This document shows positions 1 through 5,772 of a stretch of 11,895 nucleotides of DNA, piece after piece. Every line of letters starts with the position of its first letter. Position 1 is the first letter of the stretch. The notes under the pieces are model-generated. The model was not told the origin of the DNA, searched no databases, and worked only from the letters and a program-made list of their open reading frames with translations. The DNA is taken from assembly GCA_030431355.1 (NCBI GenBank), contig JAUIJG010000149.1:1-11895 (forward strand), given 5' to 3'. Made by a program: the position numbers and the translations under genes. Source of the DNA: a bacterium (GTDB lineage: Bacteria; Cyanobacteriota; Vampirovibrionia; Obscuribacterales; Obscuribacteraceae).

Positions 1-306
1 GGCCAGGGGAGCGCCTGCTTCGGGCGAACCGAGTACTTTGTTTGCCAGGGGCTCATTGTGGCGAATCCAATAAATAACAAAAAGCCATGCTGTGAATCCG
101 AGGAATAGCATGGCTAGCATAAAGTTGGGGGTGACGTTGATTCCCTGAAGCATGTCGGAGAATTTGACGCCTTTGATACCGGGGTTCCAGGCTGCGGTGG
201 TGGATGGTCCACCGGCTCCGAAGGCACCGGCGTCAGCGCCGCTACCGTCCATCATGCCGCTTTCGAAGCCGCTTCCGTCATGCATTCCGCCGGAAAATTC
301 GCTCAT
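1..306 (-). CDS. Glycine-rich single-pass membrane protein, 3' end outside window
   Basis: The first 102 codons of a minus-strand gene are visible; the frame is still open at the window's left edge, so the protein is partial. It starts at an ATG (304-306) with a GAGGT ribosome binding site 5 nt upstream (312-316). Residues 1-35 are rich in Gly, Ser, Met and Asp (runs such as SGGMHDGSGFESGMMDGSG), with no signal-peptide character. One strongly hydrophobic segment lies at about residues 61-81 (FMLAMLFLGFTAWLFVIYW), followed by IRHNEP, so a single membrane anchor with the Gly-rich part on one side is likely. I do not recognise the family. It follows the coiled-coil gene on the same strand, but 193 bp separate them and its leader holds its own hairpin, so it is probably transcribed separately. 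Confidence is high that it codes and low for any function. Confidence 0.72.
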   Translation of the reverse strand, partial: MSEFSGGMHDGSGFESGMMDGSGADAGAFGAGGPSTTAAWNPGIKGVKFSDMLQGINVTPNFMLAMLFLGFTAWLFVIYWIRHNEPLANKVLGSPEAGAPLA

Positions 307-322
307 CGTCAACCTCGTATCT

Positions 323-345
323 GAAACTCTTAGATATTGAGTTTC
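323..345 (-). promoter_or_regulatory. Perfect 7-bp inverted repeat in the leader of the 1-306 gene
   Basis: GAAACTC (323-329) and GAGTTTC (339-345) are perfect reverse complements around a 9-nt AT-rich spacer, ending 6 nt upstream of the GAGGT ribosome binding site. No T-run follows on either strand, so it is not a classic terminator. It could be an operator or a 5'-UTR hairpin. About 9 bp further upstream is the palindrome GGTATACC (354-361). The function is inferred only from position. Confidence 0.35.
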
Positions 346-499
346 GATCTCATGGTATACCTAATGATTAAAGTGTAAATGGTAGATATACGTAGAGCCA
401 GGGGTTGTGACATTTATTTCTGCTCATTCTCCTTGATAACCAGGTGCTAAGAATGGCTTGGAATGCCGCTTTATAAATATCGCTTAAGGAAAGTCTCGG

Positions 500-913
500 T
501 TATCTGAGTTCAACGCCTTCCAGTTGAGCAACTCTCTCTCTCAGGCTCTCAACGATCCGGGGCAATTCGTATACTCCGGTCAAGCGGTCTTCCAGAGTGG
601 TCACATGTCTTGTGAGCTCTAAAGACTTCTCCATCAGCTTGATCAAAATTTGCTGGGTGGCGATGAGCTGTCTCTGGTTCTCTGATAGTTGCTGACTCAG
701 TTTGCTGGTCTCCATTCGTTGGTCCACGCTCAAAGTAATGAGTTCGGAGAGCCGGTCGATCAGCTGTTCGAGTTGTTTATTGTTTGTTGCTTCACCGGAT
801 ATGGTGATGGTTGTCTCTTCTGATGAAAAATTGTCGGAGAAGAATTGATCAAATCCTTCCATCTCAAGGGAGTTGTCCGGAGTGTTATCTGGAATGCGCT
901 CAGCTTCAGCCAT
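500..913 (-). CDS. Small acidic coiled-coil protein, unknown function
   Basis: This encodes 137 aa from the ATG at 911-913, chosen because GAGGTG (922-927) sits 8 nt upstream. The frame is open further upstream to 967 but without a comparable ribosome binding site. Residues 1-35 are acidic and low in structure. Residues 45-110 read as a long amphipathic helix with leucine/isoleucine heptads (QLEQLIDRLSELITLSVDQR, then QQLSENQRQLIATQQILIKL), and a second short coil follows at about 117-134 (LPRIVESLRERVAQLEG). There is no signal peptide, membrane segment or cysteine. The shape suggests a cytoplasmic oligomerising or scaffold protein. I do not recognise a named family. It lies 174 bp downstream of hutI on the same strand and has its own good promoter, so it is not obviously part of histidine degradation. 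Confidence 0.75.
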   Translation of the reverse strand: MAEAERIPDNTPDNSLEMEGFDQFFSDNFSSEETTITISGEATNNKQLEQLIDRLSELITLSVDQRMETSKLSQQLSENQRQLIATQQILIKLMEKSLELTRHVTTLEDRLTGVYELPRIVESLRERVAQLEGVELR

Positions 914-1033
914 TAAACAGGCACCTCGATTAAATTGTCGGAATATGTGAAAACTTGGAGTAAGCACCGGCGATAGTGCTTGTGCTCGTTAGTATGTTTG
1001 CGGTTGGCCCCCGAAAGTGGTGGCGTCCATAGA

Positions 1034-1061
1034 ATTATATCTAAAGGTGTCAATAAAACAA
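1034..1061 (-). promoter_or_regulatory. Sigma70-type promoter for the coiled-coil gene
   Basis: Read on the minus strand, TTGTTT (1056-1061) is followed after 16 bp by a perfect TATAAT (1034-1039). Transcription would start near 1027, giving a leader of about 113 nt before the ATG at 913. The -35 box is weak (3 of 6) and is flanked by the two ATTGACAC copies at 1047-1054 and 1062-1069. The -10 match is the main evidence. Confidence 0.45.
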
Positions 1062-1069
1062 GTGTCAAT
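1047..1069 (-). repeat. Two direct copies of ATTGACAC, 15-bp period, flanking the -35 box
   Basis: On the minus strand ATTGACAC occurs at 1062-1069 and again at 1047-1054, identical over 8 bp and 15 bp apart. The copies bracket the TTGTTT -35 box. Paired direct repeats at such a position can be activator or repressor sites, but each copy also contains TTGACA and could itself be a -35 box, although neither is correctly spaced to the TATAAT. Confidence 0.35.
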
Positions 1070-1087
1070 CGATCAATTTATTATCAC

Positions 1088-2398
1088 TTATCGTTGATGT
1101 GCTACCACGCCGTTTTTTATGGTAGTCGAAACTGGATTCCAGCCCATGTTGTAGGGGATCTCTTCCAGGCGTCCTAAGTCCCATAGAACTATATCCGCCT
1201 GATAACCAGGGGTTAGCTGACCGATAGTTTTACCCTCTCCAATGGCGAAGGCACTGTTGACGGTGGTGGCATTTAGAGCTTCTTCGCAAGAGAGCCCGAG
1301 GTGCAAACAGGCAAGACCCATAATCATAGGCATGGAGAATATATGGCAGGAGCCAGGGTTATAGTCGCTACCGACCGCGATTGCTACCCCTTTGTCTATC
1401 ATTGTTCTTGCCGGTGCGTGTTCGCTCAGGTTTAAGAAGAATGATGTTCCAGGGAGGAGCACGGCAATGGTGCTGGAACCGGAAAGTAGATCCATGTCTT
1501 CATCACATATGGTGAGTAGATGATCCGCACTTGCTGCTCCCATTTCGACTGCGAGTTTGGTGGCACCGAGGCTTTCGAATTCATCGGAGTGGACTCTCAA
1601 TTTCATGCCCAGACTAACTGCCTTTTCGAAGATTCGTCTGGTGTCTTCCAGGGTGAAGTAGCCTTTGTCACAGAAAACATCGACATAGATCGAGCTGGCG
1701 GCTCTATCAAATTTTTTCAGGCTTGTTATAGATGCTGGCAAAATCTTTTCTATAACTTCTTCTACGTAGTCCTCTCTTTTTTGGCCTGGAGGGACTGCGT
1801 GAGCCGGCAAAAATGTTGGTATCAGATCGATCGGCTGCCGTTCGTCCAACTCGAAAATTGCTTCCAGCATTCTGATCTCGCTGTCAAGATCTAGTCCGTA
1901 TCCTGTTTTGACTTCCGCTGTGGTTGTGCCGTGGGCGAGCATCCTTTCCAGTCGTAATAGTCCGGAATCGACCAGGTCGTCTTTGCTTGCTTCTCTCGTG
2001 CCTCTCATGCTTGCCACGATTCCGCCCCCGGCGTTAGCTATCTCTGCGTAGCTTTTGCCCTGGCAGCGCATTGCGAATTCACCGGCTCGGTTGCCACCAA
2101 ATACAAGGTGCGTATGTGGGTCCACAAAGCCGGGGGTGACCAGTTTGTCGCCGGCATCTAGTTTGAGCCCGTCCTCTTTGAGATCCACGGACTCGAGGAC
2201 GTCTGTCATTTTGCCTACTTTGACAATTTTTCCGTCTTTAATAGCCAGTGCGGCATTCTCTATTCTTGTTACTTCTTTGAGGGCGTCTTTGCGTAAGGGT
2301 TGATCAGAGTGAGCTGTAACCAGTTCTTTAATGGGGCAGATCAGCATATCTGCCGTTAACTTTTCGGTTTTGGTTTCCTCTGCTTTCAGACCTGCCAT
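1088..2398 (-). CDS. hutI: Imidazolonepropionase (histidine degradation)
   Basis: This 436-residue protein is of normal length for HutI, the amidohydrolase that opens 4-imidazolone-5-propionate to N-formimino-L-glutamate in the third step of histidine catabolism in the cytoplasm. Visible family signatures are GFVDPHTHLVFGGNRAGEF (metal ligands H95 and H97), FLPAH (H200), LRVHSDEF (H270), ASADHLL (H293), GSDYNPGS (metal ligand D345) and the C-terminal TVNSAFAIG. Residues 220-236 between YVEEVIEKILP and YVDVFCD look slightly expanded. The ATG at 2396-2398 has GGGAG 7 nt upstream (2406-2410); an in-frame TTG one codon earlier is less likely. It starts 16 bp after the ferritin-like gene stop, so the two are probably cotranscribed. 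No hutH, hutU, hutG or HutC-type regulator is present in the window, so the rest of the pathway must be elsewhere or absent. Confidence 0.96.
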   Translation of the reverse strand: MAGLKAEETKTEKLTADMLICPIKELVTAHSDQPLRKDALKEVTRIENAALAIKDGKIVKVGKMTDVLESVDLKEDGLKLDAGDKLVTPGFVDPHTHLVFGGNRAGEFAMRCQGKSYAEIANAGGGIVASMRGTREASKDDLVDSGLLRLERMLAHGTTTAEVKTGYGLDLDSEIRMLEAIFELDERQPIDLIPTFLPAHAVPPGQKREDYVEEVIEKILPASITSLKKFDRAASSIYVDVFCDKGYFTLEDTRRIFEKAVSLGMKLRVHSDEFESLGATKLAVEMGAASADHLLTICDEDMDLLSGSSTIAVLLPGTSFFLNLSEHAPARTMIDKGVAIAVGSDYNPGSCHIFSMPMIMGLACLHLGLSCEEALNATTVNSAFAIGEGKTIGQLTPGYQADIVLWDLGRLEEIPYNMGWNPVSTTIKNGVVAHQR

Positions 2399-2414
2399 CA
2401 ATACTCTCCCTGGT

Positions 2415-2885
2415 TTATCTCAAGTACATTTCCAGCTCTTCTATATGCGCGACTTCATCCATTATGAGCTGTTCTATAAGCTGCCTCAGGTGGTTGTCGT
2501 TCTTAAAAGTCGAATGCTGTCCTATATAAAGCTCAAGCTGTTTTAGTTCAGCGGCTAAGTTTTTTTCGAGCATGTCTCGGGTGCTCGGCTCACCGTTGCA
2601 TTCAAAAATCTTTTGCATTTTCACTGAAGGATGTCCGCCCAGGGCAGTTATCTTTTCGCCCAGGATTATGGCGTGCTGCATGGAGCTTTTCGCCTTGGCT
2701 TTGAACATCGCATTAAGTGATCCTCTTACAGGACCTCTGACCAGGAAAGAGTGGTGTAGATAACGAATGATTGAGGATAGCTCATGCTCAAGATCAAGAT
2801 TGAGAGACTCTATGTTGTTTTGGTTTTCTTTTGTTTTCATGGTAGCCGATTGGGTGTTTCTTCCATCCCCTAGTTTTGCAGGCAC
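2415..2885 (-). CDS. Ferritin-like four-helix protein (bacterioferritin/DUF-type)
   Basis: The conserved core has the spacing of a ferritin-like four-helix bundle: a helix with LEHELSSIIRYLHH, a second with MQHAIILGEKITALGGHP, a third with LEKNLAAELKQLELY and a fourth with LIMDEVAHIEELEMYLR. Counted from the internal ATG at 2840, candidate di-iron ligands are E20, H56, E98, E129 and H132. The Glu expected three residues before H56 (bacterioferritin ExxH) is Ser53, so the iron site may be incomplete. The start is uncertain. I use GTG at 2883-2885, which has AGGAG 4 nt upstream and lies just downstream of a strong promoter; the ATG at 2838-2840 fits family length better but lacks a ribosome binding site. 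A GTG at 2930 lies upstream of the predicted transcription start and is unlikely. Probable role: iron or peroxide handling, or an unassigned ferritin-like function. It forms a tight pair with hutI. Confidence 0.78.
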   Translation of the reverse strand: MPAKLGDGRNTQSATMKTKENQNNIESLNLDLEHELSSIIRYLHHSFLVRGPVRGSLNAMFKAKAKSSMQHAIILGEKITALGGHPSVKMQKIFECNGEPSTRDMLEKNLAAELKQLELYIGQHSTFKNDNHLRQLIEQLIMDEVAHIEELEMYLR

Positions 2886-2907
2886 TGCTCTCCTGCGGTG
2901 ATGGCAG

Positions 2908-2936
2908 ATTATAACCAAACCGGAAACCACTGTCTA
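2908..2936 (-). promoter_or_regulatory. Strong sigma70-type promoter for the ferritin-like/hutI pair
   Basis: On the minus strand TAGACA (2931-2936, 5 of 6) is followed after exactly 17 bp by a perfect TATAAT (2908-2913). Transcription would begin near 2901, leaving a leader of about 16 nt before the GTG at 2885. It lies 26 bp past the stop codon of the nuclease-fold gene, so the ferritin-like/hutI pair has its own promoter even if some readthrough occurs. Confidence 0.6.
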
Positions 2937-2961
2937 ACTTTTGTCGGTCCAGGCTGCCTGC

Positions 2962-3750
2962 TTATGCGCTCATGGACAGATTTGCAGCATCCTCTTCCGT
3001 ATTCTCAGGTTTGAGGGCATCACAAAAATGGCAGGTCTCTCCCGGGGCGTGTGCTTCATTGGCACCGGGCTTTTTCATTTCACTAAGATCTCTAACCACG
3101 TCATCCCAATGGTTGTTGAAGACTTCTTCGTTTAGGTCGATCTCTTTTACGTGTATTCCTTTGGGGGTTATCTTGCATGTGGTGTTGGACAAAGTGCGGA
3201 ATGGAAAACGACTGCGCAATCTGTAAGCCAGGAACTGTCTGGCAAGACTGGATGGCAGGGGGCTGGTGTTGAGAATTTCCTGGGGGAGTTTTAGTCGAAA
3301 ATCCACTATTTCCAGGTGTCCTCTATCCGGATACCAGAGAATCATATCGAAGGTATCTTCTATATAAACTTTAGCCTGGGGAACCCGGGCTCTTATTCTC
3401 TGACCGGTACCGACCACTTCGGCTCCATCCGGAATATAAGGGCATCTAACGTAGTGGAGAAGAGTTTTGTATGTATATAAGAAGGACCTGGCTATCTGGT
3501 CCTGGCTGAAGCCCGCGTTCTCAAGTCGCTCCACAGGCCAATTTTGACCGATGAAGATCTGAAGCTGATTATTAGTGGTGATCTTGCCTTTGTTGATGTC
3601 GCTGACACCGCGGCGAACGAACTGTTTGCAAAGAGAGGCGAGGCTTCTCTGGCGGGACCGGTCGCTGAACCTTTCACGTGCCAGTCCATAGGCTCTTTTG
3701 CAAGCCTTAAAAGTATCGAGCATGAAAGGAGTAAAAAGTGTCCAGTCCAT
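2962..3750 (-). CDS. RecB/Cas4-like PD-(D/E)XK-fold protein with altered active site
   Basis: This 262-residue protein has the order of landmarks seen in RecB-family PD-(D/E)XK nucleases (Cas4, AddB C-terminal domain). There is an N-terminal LDTFKACKRAYGLAR (C17) like the usual CPxxY start, D135 in IEDTFDMILWY, then HLEIVDFRLK (D150) where active members have D-Y-K, a helix RQFLAYRLRSRFP like the QxxxY motif, and C-terminal GETCHFCDAL (C240, C243). The catalytic Lys position is Arg152, with Lys154 two residues on. Only three of the four iron-sulfur cysteines of Cas4/AddB are evident. It may therefore be a diverged or inactive member. The ATG at 3748-3750 has GAGGA 7 nt upstream. It is divergent from xseA, but a shared role in DNA processing is only a guess. 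The gene is surely real; the fold assignment is moderate. Confidence 0.62.
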   Translation of the reverse strand: MDWTLFTPFMLDTFKACKRAYGLARERFSDRSRQRSLASLCKQFVRRGVSDINKGKITTNNQLQIFIGQNWPVERLENAGFSQDQIARSFLYTYKTLLHYVRCPYIPDGAEVVGTGQRIRARVPQAKVYIEDTFDMILWYPDRGHLEIVDFRLKLPQEILNTSPLPSSLARQFLAYRLRSRFPFRTLSNTTCKITPKGIHVKEIDLNEEVFNNHWDDVVRDLSEMKKPGANEAHAPGETCHFCDALKPENTEEDAANLSMSA

Positions 3751-3801
3751 TGTGGGGTCCTCGCGTAGCGTCGGTTTCGTAATGCCAAACTTTCGTATGC
3801 C

Positions 3802-3818
3802 ATACCAATATATGGTAT
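3802..3818 (-). promoter_or_regulatory. Perfect palindrome over the -10 box (candidate operator)
   Basis: ATACCA (3802-3807) and TGGTAT (3813-3818) are perfect inverted copies around ATATA. The centre coincides with the predicted -10 box of the nuclease-fold gene (3807-3812), where a bound repressor would block polymerase. A related half-site occurs in GGTATACC at 354-361. No regulator gene is visible nearby. Confidence 0.4.
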
Positions 3819-3836
3819 CGCAAACGGCTAAGTCAA
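3807..3836 (-). promoter_or_regulatory. Sigma70-type promoter for the nuclease-fold gene
   Basis: On the minus strand TTGACT (3831-3836, 5 of 6) and TATATT (3807-3812, 5 of 6) are separated by 18 bp. Transcription would start near 3800, about 50 nt upstream of the ATG at 3750. Confidence 0.55.
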
Positions 3837-3890
3837 ATGAAATCTTCTGAGCCGCTCAGAGACATCATTCCCGGTTGAAAATTTGTAAAA

Positions 3891-3907
3891 CCCTGAAATA
3901 CTCAGGG
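3891..3907. repeat. Hairpin CCCTGA-N5-TCAGGG in the divergent region
   Basis: There is a perfect 6-bp inverted repeat around AATAC. On the minus strand it is followed by TTTT, which gives it weak terminator character, but no gene upstream would need that. An operator or a weak block to antisense transcription are the alternatives. Confidence 0.35.
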
Positions 3908-3995
3908 ATTAAAGGTGATTGTATATGCGAAGTATGTACGACAATACGAAAATATATACATCAAATATTTAAAAAGAAAGTTTGAAATAGATGCT

Positions 3996-4025
3996 TTGGA
4001 CATTTTTGAAGAAAGCACATTAAAT
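3996..4025 (+). promoter_or_regulatory. Possible weak promoter for xseA-xseB
   Basis: TTGGAC (3996-4001) and TTAAAT (4020-4025) are separated by 18 bp in an AT-rich stretch 80 bp upstream of xseA. The matches are only 3 of 6 and 4 of 6, so this is a weak call supported mainly by position. Confidence 0.22.
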
Positions 4026-4104
4026 TCTGGGGAGATACAATAAACAGTCATCCGTTTCAACTATCTTTAGTAAGCCCTTAGATGCCGAGGGGATTCGTTT
4101 ATCC

Positions 4105-5337
4105 GTGTATAGTCCTCAGGAATACGACAATCAATTACGTCCTGTCTTAACCGTTTCCGAGTTGACGGGTCAGGTGAAAGACTTGCTTGAGGGGACTTTT
4201 TCCAAAGTCTATGTGGCGGGAGAAATTTCGAACGCCAAGGTTTATCCCTCCGGTCACTGGTATTTCTCACTTAAGGACCAGAACGCAACTTTGCCCTGTG
4301 TTTGTTTTAAAGGGGCCAATCAATATATAAAGTTCAAATTAGAGGACGGTTTGCAGGTAATCGCCCGGGGCAAACTCAGTGTCTATCCTCCCAGGGGCGC
4401 TTATCAGCTGGTCGCTACCCGCCTGGAACCGGTGGGCATTGGTGAATGGCAGCTGGCTTTTGAGCAACTAAAAAAGCAACTCGAAGGCGAGGGTCTCCTG
4501 GCGCCGGAGCGAAAGCGCCCTATTCCTATGCTTCCCAAAAAGGTAGGTGTGGTTACCAGCCCTGCCGGTGCTGCAGTCCAGGACATCATCAACACGCTGA
4601 CAAGAAGAAACAGTTCGGTCAAGTTGATCATCTCCCCTGCGAAAGTGCAGGGCGAAGGTAGTGTGGAAACAATTGTCGAAGCGATTGAATTGCTCAACGA
4701 GATTGAAGATCTTGATGTGATGATTGTTGCCAGGGGGGGAGGTTCCATAGAAGACCTCTGGTCATTCAATACGGAGCCGGTGGCAAGGGCGGTGGCAGCT
4801 GCCCGGGTGCCTGTTATTAGTGGAGTCGGCCATGAAACCGACGTGACTATTTGCGATCTGGTGGCGGATTTGAGGGCGCCAACTCCTACGGCAGCGGCGG
4901 AGCTGGTGGCGAAAGGGCACCAGGAGCTTCTTGATAGATGGACCGGTTTGAATAATCAGCTTTTGGATATCATCGACGGTCGTTTATATGATGCCTGGAA
5001 TCGCCTGGAGCGGCTCAGTCCGGAGCGTTCTTTGATGCGCTACGAAGAGCGACTGAAGAGTTTGGCAAGGGACGTTTTATACAAGCAAGAGCGATTGTCG
5101 CAATCTATCGGCACCGTATTGAGTGCTTACAAGCATCGCTATTCCGAGGCTGATAAGCGGCTTATGGATCTTGGTCCCAAGAATGTTATGTCCCGCGGCT
5201 TTTCGATTTTACGCACCCCGGAGGGTGAGTTGGTTCGAAATTTCGATTCGGTTAAGCCCGGAGAAAAGTTGGAAATTTTGTTGGAGAGCGGCAAGCTCTT
5301 GGTTGAAGTAAAAGAGTCCAGGAAAGACTGGTGGTAA
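4105..5337 (+). CDS. xseA: Exodeoxyribonuclease VII large subunit
   Basis: This 410-residue protein is the catalytic subunit of exonuclease VII, which with several XseB copies degrades single-stranded DNA from both ends into short oligonucleotides during repair. Residues 14-105 form the OB-fold DNA-binding domain (LTVSELTGQVKDLLEG, VAGEISN, GHWYFSLKD). Residues 130-270 hold the catalytic-domain hallmarks KVGVVTSPAGAAVQDI, VARGGGSIEDLWSFN and SGVGHETDVTICDLVADLRAPTPTAAAEL, and a coiled-coil region that holds the small subunits follows to about residue 365. The C-terminal GFSILRTPEGELV is also typical. The start is a GTG without a well-placed ribosome binding site: the nearest GAGGGG ends 12 nt upstream, and the frame remains open back to 4024 with no ATG. 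Length and alignment to the usual N-terminus favour GTG. xseB follows after 30 bp as an operon partner. Confidence 0.97.
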   Translation: MYSPQEYDNQLRPVLTVSELTGQVKDLLEGTFSKVYVAGEISNAKVYPSGHWYFSLKDQNATLPCVCFKGANQYIKFKLEDGLQVIARGKLSVYPPRGAYQLVATRLEPVGIGEWQLAFEQLKKQLEGEGLLAPERKRPIPMLPKKVGVVTSPAGAAVQDIINTLTRRNSSVKLIISPAKVQGEGSVETIVEAIELLNEIEDLDVMIVARGGGSIEDLWSFNTEPVARAVAAARVPVISGVGHETDVTICDLVADLRAPTPTAAAELVAKGHQELLDRWTGLNNQLLDIIDGRLYDAWNRLERLSPERSLMRYEERLKSLARDVLYKQERLSQSIGTVLSAYKHRYSEADKRLMDLGPKNVMSRGFSILRTPEGELVRNFDSVKPGEKLEILLESGKLLVEVKESRKDWW

Positions 5338-5367
5338 TTTAAAATCTAGCGGAGTGTTCTATATCAA

Positions 5368-5769
5368 ATGTCTAAATCAAAAACCAAAGATTTCGAAACT
5401 ACCCTGACTGAATTGGAAGCCGTGGTTAGTGAGCTTGATGGAGACGTCAAGCTGGAAAAGGCACTCGATCTTTTTGAAAAAGGCATGAAGTTGTCCAAGG
5501 AGTGTCAGAGCTTTCTCAAAGGAGCCGAAGAGAAAGTCGAGATTTTGAAAAAGAATATGGATGGTTCGGTGACCAGTGAAGTCTTCGGGGAAGAAAGTGA
5601 CGATGAAGATGAAGAAGACGACGATGATGATGATGACGAGGACGACCCGGTCAAGTTGATAGATACCGGTCAAAAATCCGCTCCCAAGCCTGAGTCTACA
5701 AAAAAAGCGGCCAAGAACTCTTCCTCGGATAGTGATACAGGCACCACCCAGCTCAGTCTTGGGATATAG
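5368..5769 (+). CDS. xseB: Exodeoxyribonuclease VII small subunit with acidic C-terminal extension
   Basis: Residues 8-65 are a standard XseB helical hairpin: FETTLTELEAVVSELDGDVK followed by LEKALDLFEKGMKLSKECQSFLKGAEEKVEIL. XseB packs against the XseA coiled coil and is needed for activity. The usual protein is about 70-90 aa, but this one is 133 aa. Residues 77-93 are almost all Asp/Glu, then comes a Lys/Ser/Pro-rich stretch, ending TTQLSLGI. The extension is in the same frame with no break, so it is a true tail rather than readthrough of a frameshift. The ATG at 5368 has only a distant GGAG (14 nt), so translation may depend on xseA. The stop lies 3 bp from the stop of the convergent TPR gene, with no separate terminator. 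Confidence 0.95.
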   Translation: MSKSKTKDFETTLTELEAVVSELDGDVKLEKALDLFEKGMKLSKECQSFLKGAEEKVEILKKNMDGSVTSEVFGEESDDEDEEDDDDDDDEDDPVKLIDTGQKSAPKPESTKKAAKNSSSDSDTGTTQLSLGI

Positions 5770-5772
5770 ACT

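Larger units (their letters stand above)
3751..4104. other. Divergent intergenic region between the nuclease-fold gene and xseA
   Basis: This is 354 bp with no convincing gene. The left part holds the promoter and palindrome of the minus-strand gene, the middle a 6-bp hairpin (3891-3907), and 3909-4025 is markedly AT-rich with a possible xseA promoter at 3996-4025. A GGGGAG (4029-4034) and a GAGGGG (4087-4092) resemble ribosome binding sites but neither is well placed for the xseA start. A 22-codon frame from the ATG at 4082 overlaps the start of xseA out of frame and is probably chance. Confidence 0.6.

Noticed and set aside
152..340. Plus-strand open frame of 62 codons, Pro-rich
   Set aside because: It is antisense to the 1-306 gene, which has a good ribosome binding site and a clear membrane helix; the plus frame has neither and its Pro/Ala content mirrors the Gly/Ser codons opposite.
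370..427. Tiny minus-strand frame starting at 427 near an AAGGAG box
   Set aside because: The AAGGAG lies only one base from the ATG, and a second ATG downstream is about 15 nt away; neither spacing supports translation, and the peptides (19 and 27 aa) show no feature.
1520..1894. Plus-strand open frame of 124 codons opposite hutI
   Set aside because: It is antisense to a conserved part of hutI with family motifs, and has no independent evidence of coding.
3928..3940. LexA/SOS-box-like CGAAGTATGTACG upstream of xseA
   Set aside because: It lacks one base of the usual CGAAC-N4-GTTYG spacing and matches poorly; no LexA-type gene is in the window.
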